A DNA stretch of 14,510 nucleotides from Treponema sp. (GTDB lineage Bacteria; Spirochaetota; Spirochaetia; Treponematales; Treponemataceae). This document shows positions 9,747 to 14,510 of this stretch, one piece after another. A model generated the notes under the pieces. The model was not told where the DNA came from and ran no database searches. It worked only from the letters and a program-made list of their open reading frames with translations. Where the stretch lies: contig JAFTEK010000377.1 in the NCBI GenBank assembly GCA_017453705.1, positions 1-14,510 on the forward strand, read 5' to 3'. A program made the translations under genes and the position numbers. Positions within the stretch are counted from its first letter, which is position 1. Every line of letters starts with the position of its first letter.

Positions 9747-10426
9747 TATGCTTCCTCCTTATGGTCAATCCAGACTCCAGGTCCCATAGTTGAGCTAAGG
9801 GAAACAGAACGGATGAAATCTACCTTTGCAGTCGCAGGCTTCTTGCGGTCAAGCTCCGAAAGGAACACGGCCACATTCTCGGCGGTATCCTTGGGATCCA
9901 TGGAAACCTTGCCTACCGCGATATGAACTACCCCGCCCTTGTCCGCGCGGAATTCAGTGCGGCCTTTCTTGAGCTCGGCAACAGCGTTTGCAATGTCATT
10001 GGTGACAGTACCAGTCTTGGGGTTAGGCATAAGCCCCTTGCGTCCCAAAACCATACCCAGGCGGCCGACATCCTTCATCATGTCAGGGGTAGCGACAGCG
10101 ACATCAAAGTCAGTCCAGCCACCCTTAACCTTGTCGATGAACTCGGTAGAACCAGCGTACATGGCACCGGCATCCTTGGCCTCCTGAACCCTCTCATCCT
10201 TGCAGAACACAAGGACACGCTTCTCACCGGCAAACTGATGGGGGAACACCAGGGTATCCCTGACAGTCTGGTTCTTCTCCAAGTGCAGGCTGACAGAAAG
10301 CTCCACAGTCTCATCAAACTTGACATAGTGAAGATCCTTGACCAGCTTGGCAGCCTCGGCGACAGAATACTTCTTAGCGGGGTCGTACTTCTTCAATGAA
10401 TCAACATATTTCTTTCCGTGCTTCAT
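9746..10426 (-). CDS. rplA: Ribosomal protein L1
   Basis: L1 forms the mobile stalk at the E site of the 50S subunit and in many bacteria represses its own operon by binding a mimic of its rRNA site in the mRNA. At 226 aa it has normal length. Visible family segments are YSVAEAAKLVKDL (20-32), FDETVELSVSLHL (37-49), GLMPNPKTGTVTNDIANAV near the middle, and FRADKGGVVHIAVGKVSM. The ATG at 10426 overlaps the rplK stop by one base (TAATG) with GGAGG about 8 nt upstream, and its own stop overlaps rplJ in the same way. The rplK-rplA-rplJ run is thus a tightly coupled translational unit. Confidence 0.98.
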   Translation of the reverse strand: MKHGKKYVDSLKKYDPAKKYSVAEAAKLVKDLHYVKFDETVELSVSLHLEKNQTVRDTLVFPHQFAGEKRVLVFCKDERVQEAKDAGAMYAGSTEFIDKVKGGWTDFDVAVATPDMMKDVGRLGMVLGRKGLMPNPKTGTVTNDIANAVAELKKGRTEFRADKGGVVHIAVGKVSMDPKDTAENVAVFLSELDRKKPATAKVDFIRSVSLSSTMGPGVWIDHKEEA

Positions 10427-10860
10427 TACTTGGCCTCCACTTCAACACCCATGCTACGGGCAGTTCCAGCGATAATTCTCTTGGCAGCCTCGACATCGTT
10501 CGCATTGAGGTCGGGGAGCTTGGTCTTTGCAATCTCCTCAAGATCCTTCTGCTTGAGCGTACCAACCTTGTCGCGGAGCGGGTTTCCGGATCCCTTCTGG
10601 ATTCCGACAGCCTTCTTGATAAGGACAGCTGCAGGAGGAGTCTTAAGGATAAATGTAAAGGATTTGTCCTGATAGACCGTAATGACGACAGGGATGATAA
10701 GCCCCTTCTCCATCTTCTTGGTACGGTCATTGAATTCCTGGACAAACTTAGGGGCAGGAACTCCGTGCGGTCCCAAAGCAGGTCCAATTGGGGGAGCCGG
10801 CGTAGCAGCACCTGCGGGACACTGCAACTTGATGATAGCCGTCACCTTTTTCTGAGCCAT
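10426..10860 (-). CDS. rplK: Ribosomal protein L11
   Basis: L11 sits at the base of the GTPase-associated centre, binds the thiostrepton-binding rRNA region and is needed for RelA-dependent stringent signalling. At 144 aa it has normal length. The proline-rich N-terminal turn [10 protein letters not shown] (21-30) is kept, but the next stretch reads [15 protein letters not shown] instead of the usual QRGVNIMEFCKEFN; a similar change is known to me from treponemes. The C-terminal rRNA-binding domain, including [12 protein letters not shown] and [15 protein letters not shown], is standard. The ATG at 10860 follows AGGAG by about 8 nt. The 109-nt leader holds two hairpins, one of them a candidate L1 control site. 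Confidence 0.98.
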   Translation of the reverse strand: MAQKKVTAIIKLQCPAGAATPAPPIGPALGPHGVPAPKFVQEFNDRTKKMEKGLIIPVVITVYQDKSFTFILKTPPAAVLIKKAVGIQKGSGNPLRDKVGTLKQKDLEEIAKTKLPDLNANDVEAAKRIIAGTARSMGVEVEAK

Positions 10861-10886
10861 AATGTTTCTCCTAATGTGGTATTAGC

Positions 10887-10919
10887 GAAAGGCCTATGTC
10901 CAACGGACCGTATCCTTTC
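10887..10919 (-). promoter_or_regulatory. Two-stem hairpin in the rplK leader, candidate L1 operator
   Basis: In the minus-strand RNA an outer GAAAGG/CCTTTC stem (10914-10919 with 10887-10892) encloses a 5 x 5 internal loop and an inner GTCC/GGAC stem (10898-10901 with 10905-10908) capped by GTT. L1 is known to bind two short helices joined by an internal loop, in rRNA and in the mRNA ahead of its own genes. Position and general shape fit, about 27 nt upstream of the rplK start, but I cannot match the specific L1 recognition bases, so the assignment is tentative. Confidence 0.35.
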
Positions 10920-10933
10920 TCCCATATTTCAAA

Positions 10934-10955
10934 GGCGGCAGGATTAACCGCCGCC
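10934..10955 (-). promoter_or_regulatory. GC-rich hairpin just after nusG
   Basis: GGCGGC and GCCGCC (10950-10955 and 10934-10939) form a 6-bp all-GC stem, extendable by GG/CC past one bulged base. It begins about 15 nt after the nusG stop. Only TTTGAAAT follows on the minus strand, so it is at most a weak terminator: a possible attenuator, or a 3' end stabiliser for the tRNA-rpmG-secE-nusG part of the transcript. Confidence 0.45.
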
Positions 10956-10969
10956 CATGAAAATAAAAC

Positions 10970-11602
10970 TTAAATCTTTTCGACCTGGGTTACATCCACC
11001 TCGACAGGTGTAGCACGACCAAAAATCTGGACATTTATGCGGAGCTTGTTCTTATCAGCAAGGATTTCCTCGACAGTTCCACTGAAAGTCGCAAACGGTC
11101 CTTCGGTAATCTTAACCTTATCGTTAATATCGTAATCCTGCTGTATAAAGCTAACCCTGTCACCCTTGACCTCGCCGGTCTGCAAAAGAATCTTGTTATA
11201 CTCCGCATCCGATATAGGCTTCGGCCTCTCAGTCGGCTTAGTACCGACAAAACCATTCACGCCCTGAATCTTACGGATTTTGGAACAAGGATCCTTCCAG
11301 CCCTTCTGACCATTCAAACCGTCCGCCTCCTGGGGCAGACACATCTCAACCAAAATATAGCCGGGAAGAACTTTCTCATTTCGCTTGACAGGCTTTCCAG
11401 ACTTAGACAAGCCAACCACTTCACGCATCGGAACTTTCACCGAGCGTATCAACAGATAGGCATCCCCACCAGACTGATTGGCAGTCTCTACAGCCAGTTT
11501 CTCATCGGCTATAAGAGATATTATTTCCTTCTCAACTTTCTGTTCGTAACCCGTGTAGGTCTGAACGACATACCACTCGTAATTTCTTTTCTTCTCTGAC
11601 AT
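10970..11602 (-). CDS. nusG: Transcription elongation/antitermination factor NusG
   Basis: NusG binds the RNA polymerase clamp, affects pausing, and links transcription to Rho or to the ribosome. The protein has 210 aa against 181 in E. coli. The NGN domain runs from about 9 to 140 (YEWYVVQTYTGYEQKVEKEI at 8-27; VLPGYILVEM at 78-87) and the KOW domain from about 158 to 207 (DKVKITEGPFATFSGTVEEI, then IFGRATPVEV). The additional length lies mainly within the NGN domain, including a stretch around 88-106 (ADGLNGQKGWKDPC). The ATG at 11602 starts MSEKKRNYEW, the typical beginning; the ribosome-binding site is weak (AGAG). It lies 46 nt after secE, the usual secE-nusG pair. Confidence 0.98.
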   Translation of the reverse strand: MSEKKRNYEWYVVQTYTGYEQKVEKEIISLIADEKLAVETANQSGGDAYLLIRSVKVPMREVVGLSKSGKPVKRNEKVLPGYILVEMCLPQEADGLNGQKGWKDPCSKIRKIQGVNGFVGTKPTERPKPISDAEYNKILLQTGEVKGDRVSFIQQDYDINDKVKITEGPFATFSGTVEEILADKNKLRINVQIFGRATPVEVDVTQVEKI

Positions 11603-11648
11603 CTCTGTTACTCTGCAAGCCCGCCACGGATTTAAATAAAGACAAACT

Positions 11649-11828
11649 CTAGAATATAAGCCTAAGAGCCTCAGTAAACAGCATATCAAGCAGTCCCAAA
11701 ATCAGGGCGGCAACAATGGTAGAAACTATCACGACCTGAACCGACGCAACAGCCTCATTCCTGGACGGCCAAACAACCTTTCCAAGCTCCCCCATGCACT
11801 CCCTGCAAAACTGGACTATCTTCTTCAT
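11649..11828 (-). CDS. secE: Protein translocase subunit SecE
   Basis: SecE clamps the SecY channel of the inner-membrane translocon. This is the short single-span form, 59 aa. An amphipathic cytoplasmic helix with the signature ELGKVVWPSRNEA (14-26) is followed by one membrane span at about 28-50 (VQVVIVSTIVAALILGLLDM), as in most non-enteric bacteria; E. coli has three spans. The ATG at 11828 follows AAGGGG by about 8-9 nt and begins 18 nt after tRNA-Trp, so the gene is expressed from an mRNA whose 5' end is probably made by tRNA processing (inference). Confidence 0.96.
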   Translation of the reverse strand: MKKIVQFCRECMGELGKVVWPSRNEAVASVQVVIVSTIVAALILGLLDMLFTEALRLIF

Positions 11829-11846
11829 AACAAAACCCCTTGAATA

Positions 11847-11919
11847 CAGGCCAGGCAGGACTCGAACCCGCGACAACCGGTTTTGGAGACCGGGACTCTA
11901 CCAACTGAGCTACTGACCT
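11847..11919 (-). tRNA. tRNA-Trp (anticodon CCA)
   Basis: The 73-nt gene folds as a full cloverleaf: acceptor stem AGGTCAG/CTGGCCT (one G-U), D arm with AGTTGGTA, anticodon stem CCGGT/ACCGG with loop CTCCAAA giving anticodon CCA, and T arm GCGGG TTCGAGT CCTGC with a final wobble. The discriminator is G, as expected for bacterial tRNA-Trp. The 3' CCA is not encoded (TATTC follows), so a CCA-adding enzyme is required. A tRNA-Trp next to secE-nusG is also found in E. coli. Confidence 0.97.
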
Positions 11920-11922
11920 AAG

Positions 11923-11940
11923 CTTGGCCGCAAAGCCAAG
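11923..11940 (-). repeat. Small hairpin between rpmG and tRNA-Trp
   Basis: CTTGGC and GCCAAG form a 6-bp stem with a 6-nt loop in the 38-nt gap between the rpmG stop and the 5' end of tRNA-Trp. There is no T-tract on the minus strand, so it is not a terminator. It may mark a processing boundary or protect the 3' end of the rpmG mRNA once the tRNA is cut out. Confidence 0.4.
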
Positions 11941-11957
11941 TTAATTACTCAGTAAAA

Positions 11958-12134
11958 TTATTTTACCTTAGTCTCCTTATGAAGAACCTCTTTCCTGCAC
12001 CAAGGACAGAACTTATTCTTCTCAAGCTTTCCAGTGATATTCTTGCGGTTCTTATATGTCGTGTAATTCTTGCGTTTGCACTCGCTGCAGGCCAATGCAA
12101 TAATCTCTACAGCAGTCTTTTTCTTGCTAGACAT
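11958..12134 (-). CDS. rpmG: Ribosomal protein L33 (zinc-binding type)
   Basis: L33 is a small protein of the 50S subunit near the E site. The 58-residue protein has the zinc-ribbon pairs Cys16-x2-Cys19 and Cys43-x2-Cys46, so it is the C+ (zinc-containing) form; no C- paralogue is present in this window. Family segments are CSECKRKNYTTYKNRKN and KFCPWCRKEVLHKETK. The ATG at 12134 follows AAGGAG by about 8 nt. It is flanked by tRNA-Thr (33 nt upstream) and tRNA-Trp (38 nt downstream), so its mRNA is probably released by tRNA maturation. Confidence 0.97.
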   Translation of the reverse strand: MSSKKKTAVEIIALACSECKRKNYTTYKNRKNITGKLEKNKFCPWCRKEVLHKETKVK

Positions 12135-12167
12135 CGGTTTTCTCCTTAAAACGATTGTTAATAAAAA

Positions 12168-12240
12168 AGCTCCCGAGCGGAATCGGACCGCTGACCTCAT
12201 CGTTACCAACGATGTGCTCTACCGACTGAGCTACAAGAGC
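12168..12240 (-). tRNA. tRNA-Thr (anticodon GGU)
   Basis: The 73-nt gene folds as a full cloverleaf: acceptor stem GCTCTTG/CGGGAGC (two G-U pairs), D arm with AGTCGGTA, anticodon stem CATCG/CGATG with loop TTGGTAA giving anticodon GGT (GGU), and T stem AGCGG/CCGCT with loop TCCGATT, which has C where most tRNAs have T in TTCG. The discriminator is T and no CCA is encoded. It is the first gene after the strong promoter at 12275-12303, with a leader of about 28 nt. Confidence 0.97.
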
Positions 12241-12274
12241 AAGCTTTTCTACGCTCAATGCGTGGTGCTTAAAC

Positions 12275-12303
12275 ACTATAATGGATTGCCATTTTATTGT
12301 CAA
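12275..12303 (-). promoter_or_regulatory. Main promoter of the tRNA-ribosomal-rpo operon
   Basis: A perfect -35 (TTGACA, 12298-12303) and a near-perfect -10 (TATAGT, 12275-12280) are spaced by exactly 17 bp on the minus strand. The region upstream is AT-rich, as for an UP element. Transcription should start near 12268, about 28 nt before tRNA-Thr. An inverted repeat CAAAAC-N14-GTTTTG (12308-12333) lies just upstream of the -35. This is the strongest promoter in the window, as expected for tRNA and ribosomal protein genes. Confidence 0.9.
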
Positions 12304-12374
12304 TAATCAAAACAGGAATTTTGTAAAGTTTTGGCAGAATGTCATTGCGACAGAAAGAGCACCGTTCCCCAAGC

Positions 12375-12593
12375 CTAGCAGCTGACAAACTGGTGATCCA
12401 TTCCCGGCAAATCGGGGCTGACCTCCACGGGGAAGCCAATTATCGTGTTGTCCCAGCCGGGGCTTGCAGCCAGTGCTTCCGCCAGTTCCTTGCCTATCAC
12501 GATTTTTTCCACGGCCTTGCCTGTAAGCATGACATCCGAGAATTCCATGTCTATGTCGGCCAAAACGCCGGCCAGTTCCGGTGAGAGTTCCAT
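12375..12593 (-). CDS. Unrecognised small acidic protein, 72 aa
   Basis: I do not recognise this protein. It is strongly acidic (13 Asp/Glu against 3 Lys and no Arg), has no membrane span or signal peptide, and ends in Cys. The first two thirds look helical (MELSPELAGVLADIDMEF, then KAVEKIVIGKELAEALAA); the last third is rich in Pro/Gly (SPGWDNTIIGFPVEVSPDLP). The ATG at 12593 is well supported: GGAGGT lies 7 nt upstream and a near-consensus promoter (12615-12643) would start transcription about 15 nt before it. An earlier in-frame ATG at 12635 falls inside that promoter and is rejected. It stands alone between the glyA terminator and the main operon promoter. No terminator is visible after it. 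Confidence 0.75.
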   Translation of the reverse strand: MELSPELAGVLADIDMEFSDVMLTGKAVEKIVIGKELAEALAASPGWDNTIIGFPVEVSPDLPGMDHQFVSC

Positions 12594-12614
12594 TGCTAAA
12601 CCTCCGTGTCGTCT

Positions 12615-12643
12615 AGTATAGCCCAAAAGCGGCATATTGTAAA
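12615..12643 (-). promoter_or_regulatory. Promoter of the 72-aa gene
   Basis: The minus strand carries TTTACA (12638-12643), exactly 17 bp, then TATACT (12615-12620). Each hexamer differs from consensus at one position. The predicted start near 12608 leaves a leader of about 15 nt, just enough for the GGAGGT ribosome-binding site ahead of the ATG at 12593. It lies downstream of the glyA terminator, so the gene is an independent unit. Confidence 0.8.
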
Positions 12644-12667
12644 GCTTTCGTAAATACGGCTTTCACA

Positions 12668-12680
12668 CCACTGGCAGTGG
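12668..12680. repeat. 13-bp palindrome upstream of the 72-aa gene promoter
   Basis: CCACTG and CAGTGG flank a single central base, a perfect 6-bp inverted repeat. Its centre (12674) is about 66 bp upstream of the predicted transcription start near 12608, roughly where a class I activator would bind. It lies between the glyA terminator and the promoter and is not needed for either. A regulator site is inference. Confidence 0.35.
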
Positions 12681-12685
12681 CAGAC

Positions 12686-12717
12686 AAAAACGCCCCGGAA
12701 GACCTGCTGCCGGAGCG
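12686..12717 (-). terminator. Intrinsic terminator of glyA
   Basis: On the minus strand CGCTCCGG (12710-12717) pairs with CCGGGGCG (12691-12698) over 8 bp with one G-U, around an 11-nt loop, and is followed directly by a run of five T (12686-12690). It begins about 50 nt after the glyA stop. A smaller GTGAGG/CCTCAC stem (12724-12759) lies between the stop and the terminator. Confidence 0.88.
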
Positions 12718-12766
12718 CATTCAGTGAGGATGCCGTGCAGTGCCGCAAAGCCCCCTCACCCCCAGT

Positions 12767-14263
12767 CTAGCAGAAGTGCTTCTTGAGGAATTCCAGGTCA
12801 AGCTCCGGGTACAGGACGTGGGCACCAAGCAGGGCGTTCACGCGCTTCTTCGCCTCCTCCTGAACCTTGGGGTCAAGCTCAAACTTGCCCTTGGCCTTCT
12901 TGCCGTCCTTGGTCAGTCCGGGTTTGGTTCCCTTGAGAACGAGGTCTATTATGGAAGCAACTTCCTCCATGTCCTTTGTGTCCATCCCCAGCGTGGTAAG
13001 TCCGGGCGTGCCGATGCGGATGCCGCTCGTCCACCAGGGGCCGTTCTTGTCATAGGGCAGGGCGTTGGCGTTGGCGGTCACGCCGCACTGGAACAGGGCG
13101 GCCTCGGCCTGCTTGCCGGTCACGCCGTAGCTGGTCACGTCCACGAGCATCAGGTGGTCTTCCGTTCCGCCCGTCTGGAGCGTCATTCCCTTGGCAATGC
13201 AGGAAGCGGCGAGTGCCTGTGCGTTCTCCACGACCTTCTTGGCATAGGCCTGATATGCCGGGGTGTTGGCTTCCTTGAGGGCAATCGCCTTGGCAGCCAT
13301 GACGTGGCCGAGCGGACCTCCGAGAACCATCGGGCAGCCCTTGTTCACGTAGTCGGCGAACTCCTTCTTGCACAGGATGATTGCGCCGCGCGGGCCGCGC
13401 AGGGTCTTGTGGGTGGTCGTCGTCACGATGTCAGCCCACTTGACCGGGTCGTTGTCCCCAGTCCAGACCTTGCCGGCGACAAGACCTGCGAAGTGCGCCA
13501 TGTCCACCATGAACACTGCTCCGCACTTGTCGGCAATCTCGCGGAAACGGCGGAAGTTTATCTTGCGCGGGTAGGCGGAGAATCCTGTCAGAAGGACGAG
13601 AGGCTTGACCTCCATCGCCTGCTTCTCTATCGCGTCATAGTCCAGAAGCCCTGTCTCCTTGTCCACGCCGTATGGATGGCTCTCGAACATGCGGGCAGAA
13701 ACATTCATCCGGTAGCCGTGGGTCAGGTGTCCTCCGCAGGAGTAGTCCAGCCCCATCAGCTTCTGGTTGCCAAATCTTTTCCGCAGCATGTCAAACTGCT
13801 CGTCCGTCAGGTCGGAAAGCGACTTAACGCCCAGCTCTTCCAGCGTCGGGGTCTCCACGCGGGAGCTCAAGATAGCCCAGTATGCGACCAGGTTGGCGTC
13901 CGCACCAGAATGGGGCTGCACGTAGGCGTAGTCCGCGCCAAAGAGCTTCTCGGCCTCGCGGGCGGCGGTGTTCTCAACGGCATCGATGTTCACGCAGCCG
14001 CCGTAGTAGCGGTGCTCGGGGTAGCCCTCGGCGTACTTGTCGGTGAGCAGGTTGCCCATCGCGGCCTGAACCGACAGGGAGCAGTAGTTCTCGCTGGCGA
14101 CAAGCTTGAGGTGGCGGCGCTGGTTGTCCAGCTCGTTCACCACGTCGGCGGCGATCTCCGGCGCTACGGAGGCGACCTGCTGCAGGTTGGCCACATATGC
14201 GGTCATGGCGGGGCTCAAGCTGCCGCCCGCCTCCTTGACATAATCTTCCAATGCTGTGGACAT
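12767..14263 (-). CDS. glyA: Serine hydroxymethyltransferase, long form
   Basis: This PLP enzyme interconverts serine and glycine with tetrahydrofolate, supplying one-carbon units. The 498-residue protein carries the full catalytic set: LVASENY (54-60), YAEGYPEHRYYGGC (77-90), QPHSGADAN (116-124), GGHLTHG (177-183), VDMAHFAGLVAG (253-264), the PLP lysine Lys286 in TTTTHKTLRGPRG, and the substrate-binding Arg416 in SGIRIGTPGLT. E. coli GlyA has 417 aa; the extra length is mainly an insert at about 133-168, before the MGLDYSCGGHLTHG segment, and a longer C-terminus. Long forms occur in spirochaetes and chlamydiae as far as I recall. The ATG at 14263 follows AAGGAG by 7 nt. It is a single-gene unit with its own terminator and with short direct repeats upstream, and looks more GC-rich than the ribosomal genes. 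Confidence 0.97.
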   Translation of the reverse strand: MSTALEDYVKEAGGSLSPAMTAYVANLQQVASVAPEIAADVVNELDNQRRHLKLVASENYCSLSVQAAMGNLLTDKYAEGYPEHRYYGGCVNIDAVENTAAREAEKLFGADYAYVQPHSGADANLVAYWAILSSRVETPTLEELGVKSLSDLTDEQFDMLRKRFGNQKLMGLDYSCGGHLTHGYRMNVSARMFESHPYGVDKETGLLDYDAIEKQAMEVKPLVLLTGFSAYPRKINFRRFREIADKCGAVFMVDMAHFAGLVAGKVWTGDNDPVKWADIVTTTTHKTLRGPRGAIILCKKEFADYVNKGCPMVLGGPLGHVMAAKAIALKEANTPAYQAYAKKVVENAQALAASCIAKGMTLQTGGTEDHLMLVDVTSYGVTGKQAEAALFQCGVTANANALPYDKNGPWWTSGIRIGTPGLTTLGMDTKDMEEVASIIDLVLKGTKPGLTKDGKKAKGKFELDPKVQEEAKKRVNALLGAHVLYPELDLEFLKKHFC

Positions 14264-14292
14264 AATGATTCTCCTTATTTGTTTTCCATAGA

Positions 14293-14325
14293 TACTATAC
14301 AGATATACTATGTAGCTACTATACA
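14293..14325. repeat. Three 9-bp direct repeats upstream of glyA
   Basis: TACTATACA occurs at 14293-14301 and 14317-14325, with a variant TACTATGTA at 14306-14314. The units start 13 and 11 bp apart, about one helical turn. On the minus strand each contains a -10-like TATAGT or CATAGT, 30-62 nt upstream of the glyA ATG, but no good -35 is placed 16-18 bp ahead of any of them. A partial fourth unit (TACTA) starts at 14342. They could be an operator array or stacked -10 elements. Confidence 0.5.
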
Positions 14326-14393
14326 TCGATACAGAAAAAAATACTAGGGTTCAAAAGAAACTGTCTCGCCAACCTATTCAAGTTATGGGAACT

Positions 14394-14423
14394 TCTAAAA
14401 GCTGGACTTGACCAGTTTTTAGA
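14394..14423. terminator. Terminator-like hairpin at the far edge
   Basis: TCTAAAAGCTGG (14394-14405) and CCAGTTTTTAGA (14412-14423) pair over 12 bp around a 6-nt loop, with one G-U on the plus strand (an A-C mismatch on the minus strand). A and T runs flank the CTGG/CCAG core, giving a bidirectional intrinsic-terminator shape. It most likely ends a minus-strand gene lying beyond the window; no gene is visible at 14424-14510. Confidence 0.5.
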
Positions 14424-14510
14424 GATGCCCTTATATTAGCGGCTGGCAAAACAAAAACAATAGAGGCAACACATCCATTCTACAGATATTTCATAATCTT
14501 ACACAGGCTA

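Noticed and set aside
11923..11940. Hairpin ahead of tRNA-Trp as a transcription terminator
   Set aside because: No T-tract follows on the minus strand, and termination here would cut off the essential genes downstream, which have no other visible promoter.
12354..12361. TGCTCTTT on the minus strand, identical to the core of the E. coli rrn boxA antitermination site
   Set aside because: It lies upstream of the mapped main promoter, so it would not be in that transcript, and an 8-base match is easily chance.
12740..14347. A 535-codon open frame on the plus strand opposite glyA
   Set aside because: It is a shadow of a GC-rich gene: it covers glyA almost exactly, has no recognisable domains, and the minus-strand frame is unmistakable SHMT with a good ribosome-binding site.
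14326..14354. TTGAAC-17 bp-TATCGA as a glyA promoter
   Set aside because: The -10 matches consensus at only three positions. I kept it out of the features and described the repeats instead.
1..14510. Mobile element, CRISPR array, toxin-antitoxin or defence system
   Set aside because: No transposase, integrase, regular repeat-spacer array or two-gene toxin module is visible; all confident genes are core housekeeping genes.

Overview
The window is chromosomal housekeeping DNA, with every confident gene on the minus strand. The organism is most likely a Treponema-like spirochaete of about 50% GC. The evidence is the gene order (rpmG, secE, nusG, rplK, rplA, rplJ, rplL, rpoB, rpoC, rpsL), the L11 variant reading GPHGV where most bacteria have GQ/RGVN, the asparagine at the RpoB rifampicin position 531 (E. 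coli numbering), and a long serine hydroxymethyltransferase. The species cannot be named from the sequence alone.

Layout, read in the direction of transcription (high to low coordinates). 14510-14264: the far edge has a hairpin that probably ends an off-window gene, then three short direct repeats just ahead of glyA. 14263-12767: glyA, followed by a clear intrinsic terminator (12686-12717). 12643-12375: an unrecognised 72-aa gene with its own near-consensus promoter. 12303-12275: a strong sigma70-type promoter (TTGACA, 17 bp, TATAGT) that opens the main operon: tRNA-Thr(GGU), rpmG, tRNA-Trp(CCA), secE, nusG, rplK, rplA, rplJ, rplL, rpoB, rpoC, rpsL. The window ends inside rpsL, about 12-13 codons short of its usual end. 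No intrinsic terminator is visible inside this operon.

The operon joins ribosome synthesis (L33, L11, L1, L10, L7/L12, S12), transcription (beta, beta', NusG) and protein export (SecE). Two tRNAs punctuate its 5' end and must be cut from the primary transcript. Coupling is tight in places: rplK/rplA and rplA/rplJ overlap by one base (TAATG), and rpoB/rpoC overlap by 8 bases. Four spacers are kept long and contain inverted repeats: nusG-rplK (109 nt), rplJ-rplL (142 nt), rplL-rpoB (241 nt) and rpoC-rpsL (130 nt). They are the natural places for control of L1, of L12 dosage, of RNA polymerase dosage and of the downstream str genes.

I see no CRISPR array, insertion sequence, prophage or defence module. 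The items most worth a second look are the palindrome built around a candidate rpsL promoter, the heavily folded rplL-rpoB spacer, the interleaved stems ahead of rplL, the repeats ahead of glyA, and the orphan 72-aa gene. No gene-free stretch exceeds 300 bases.
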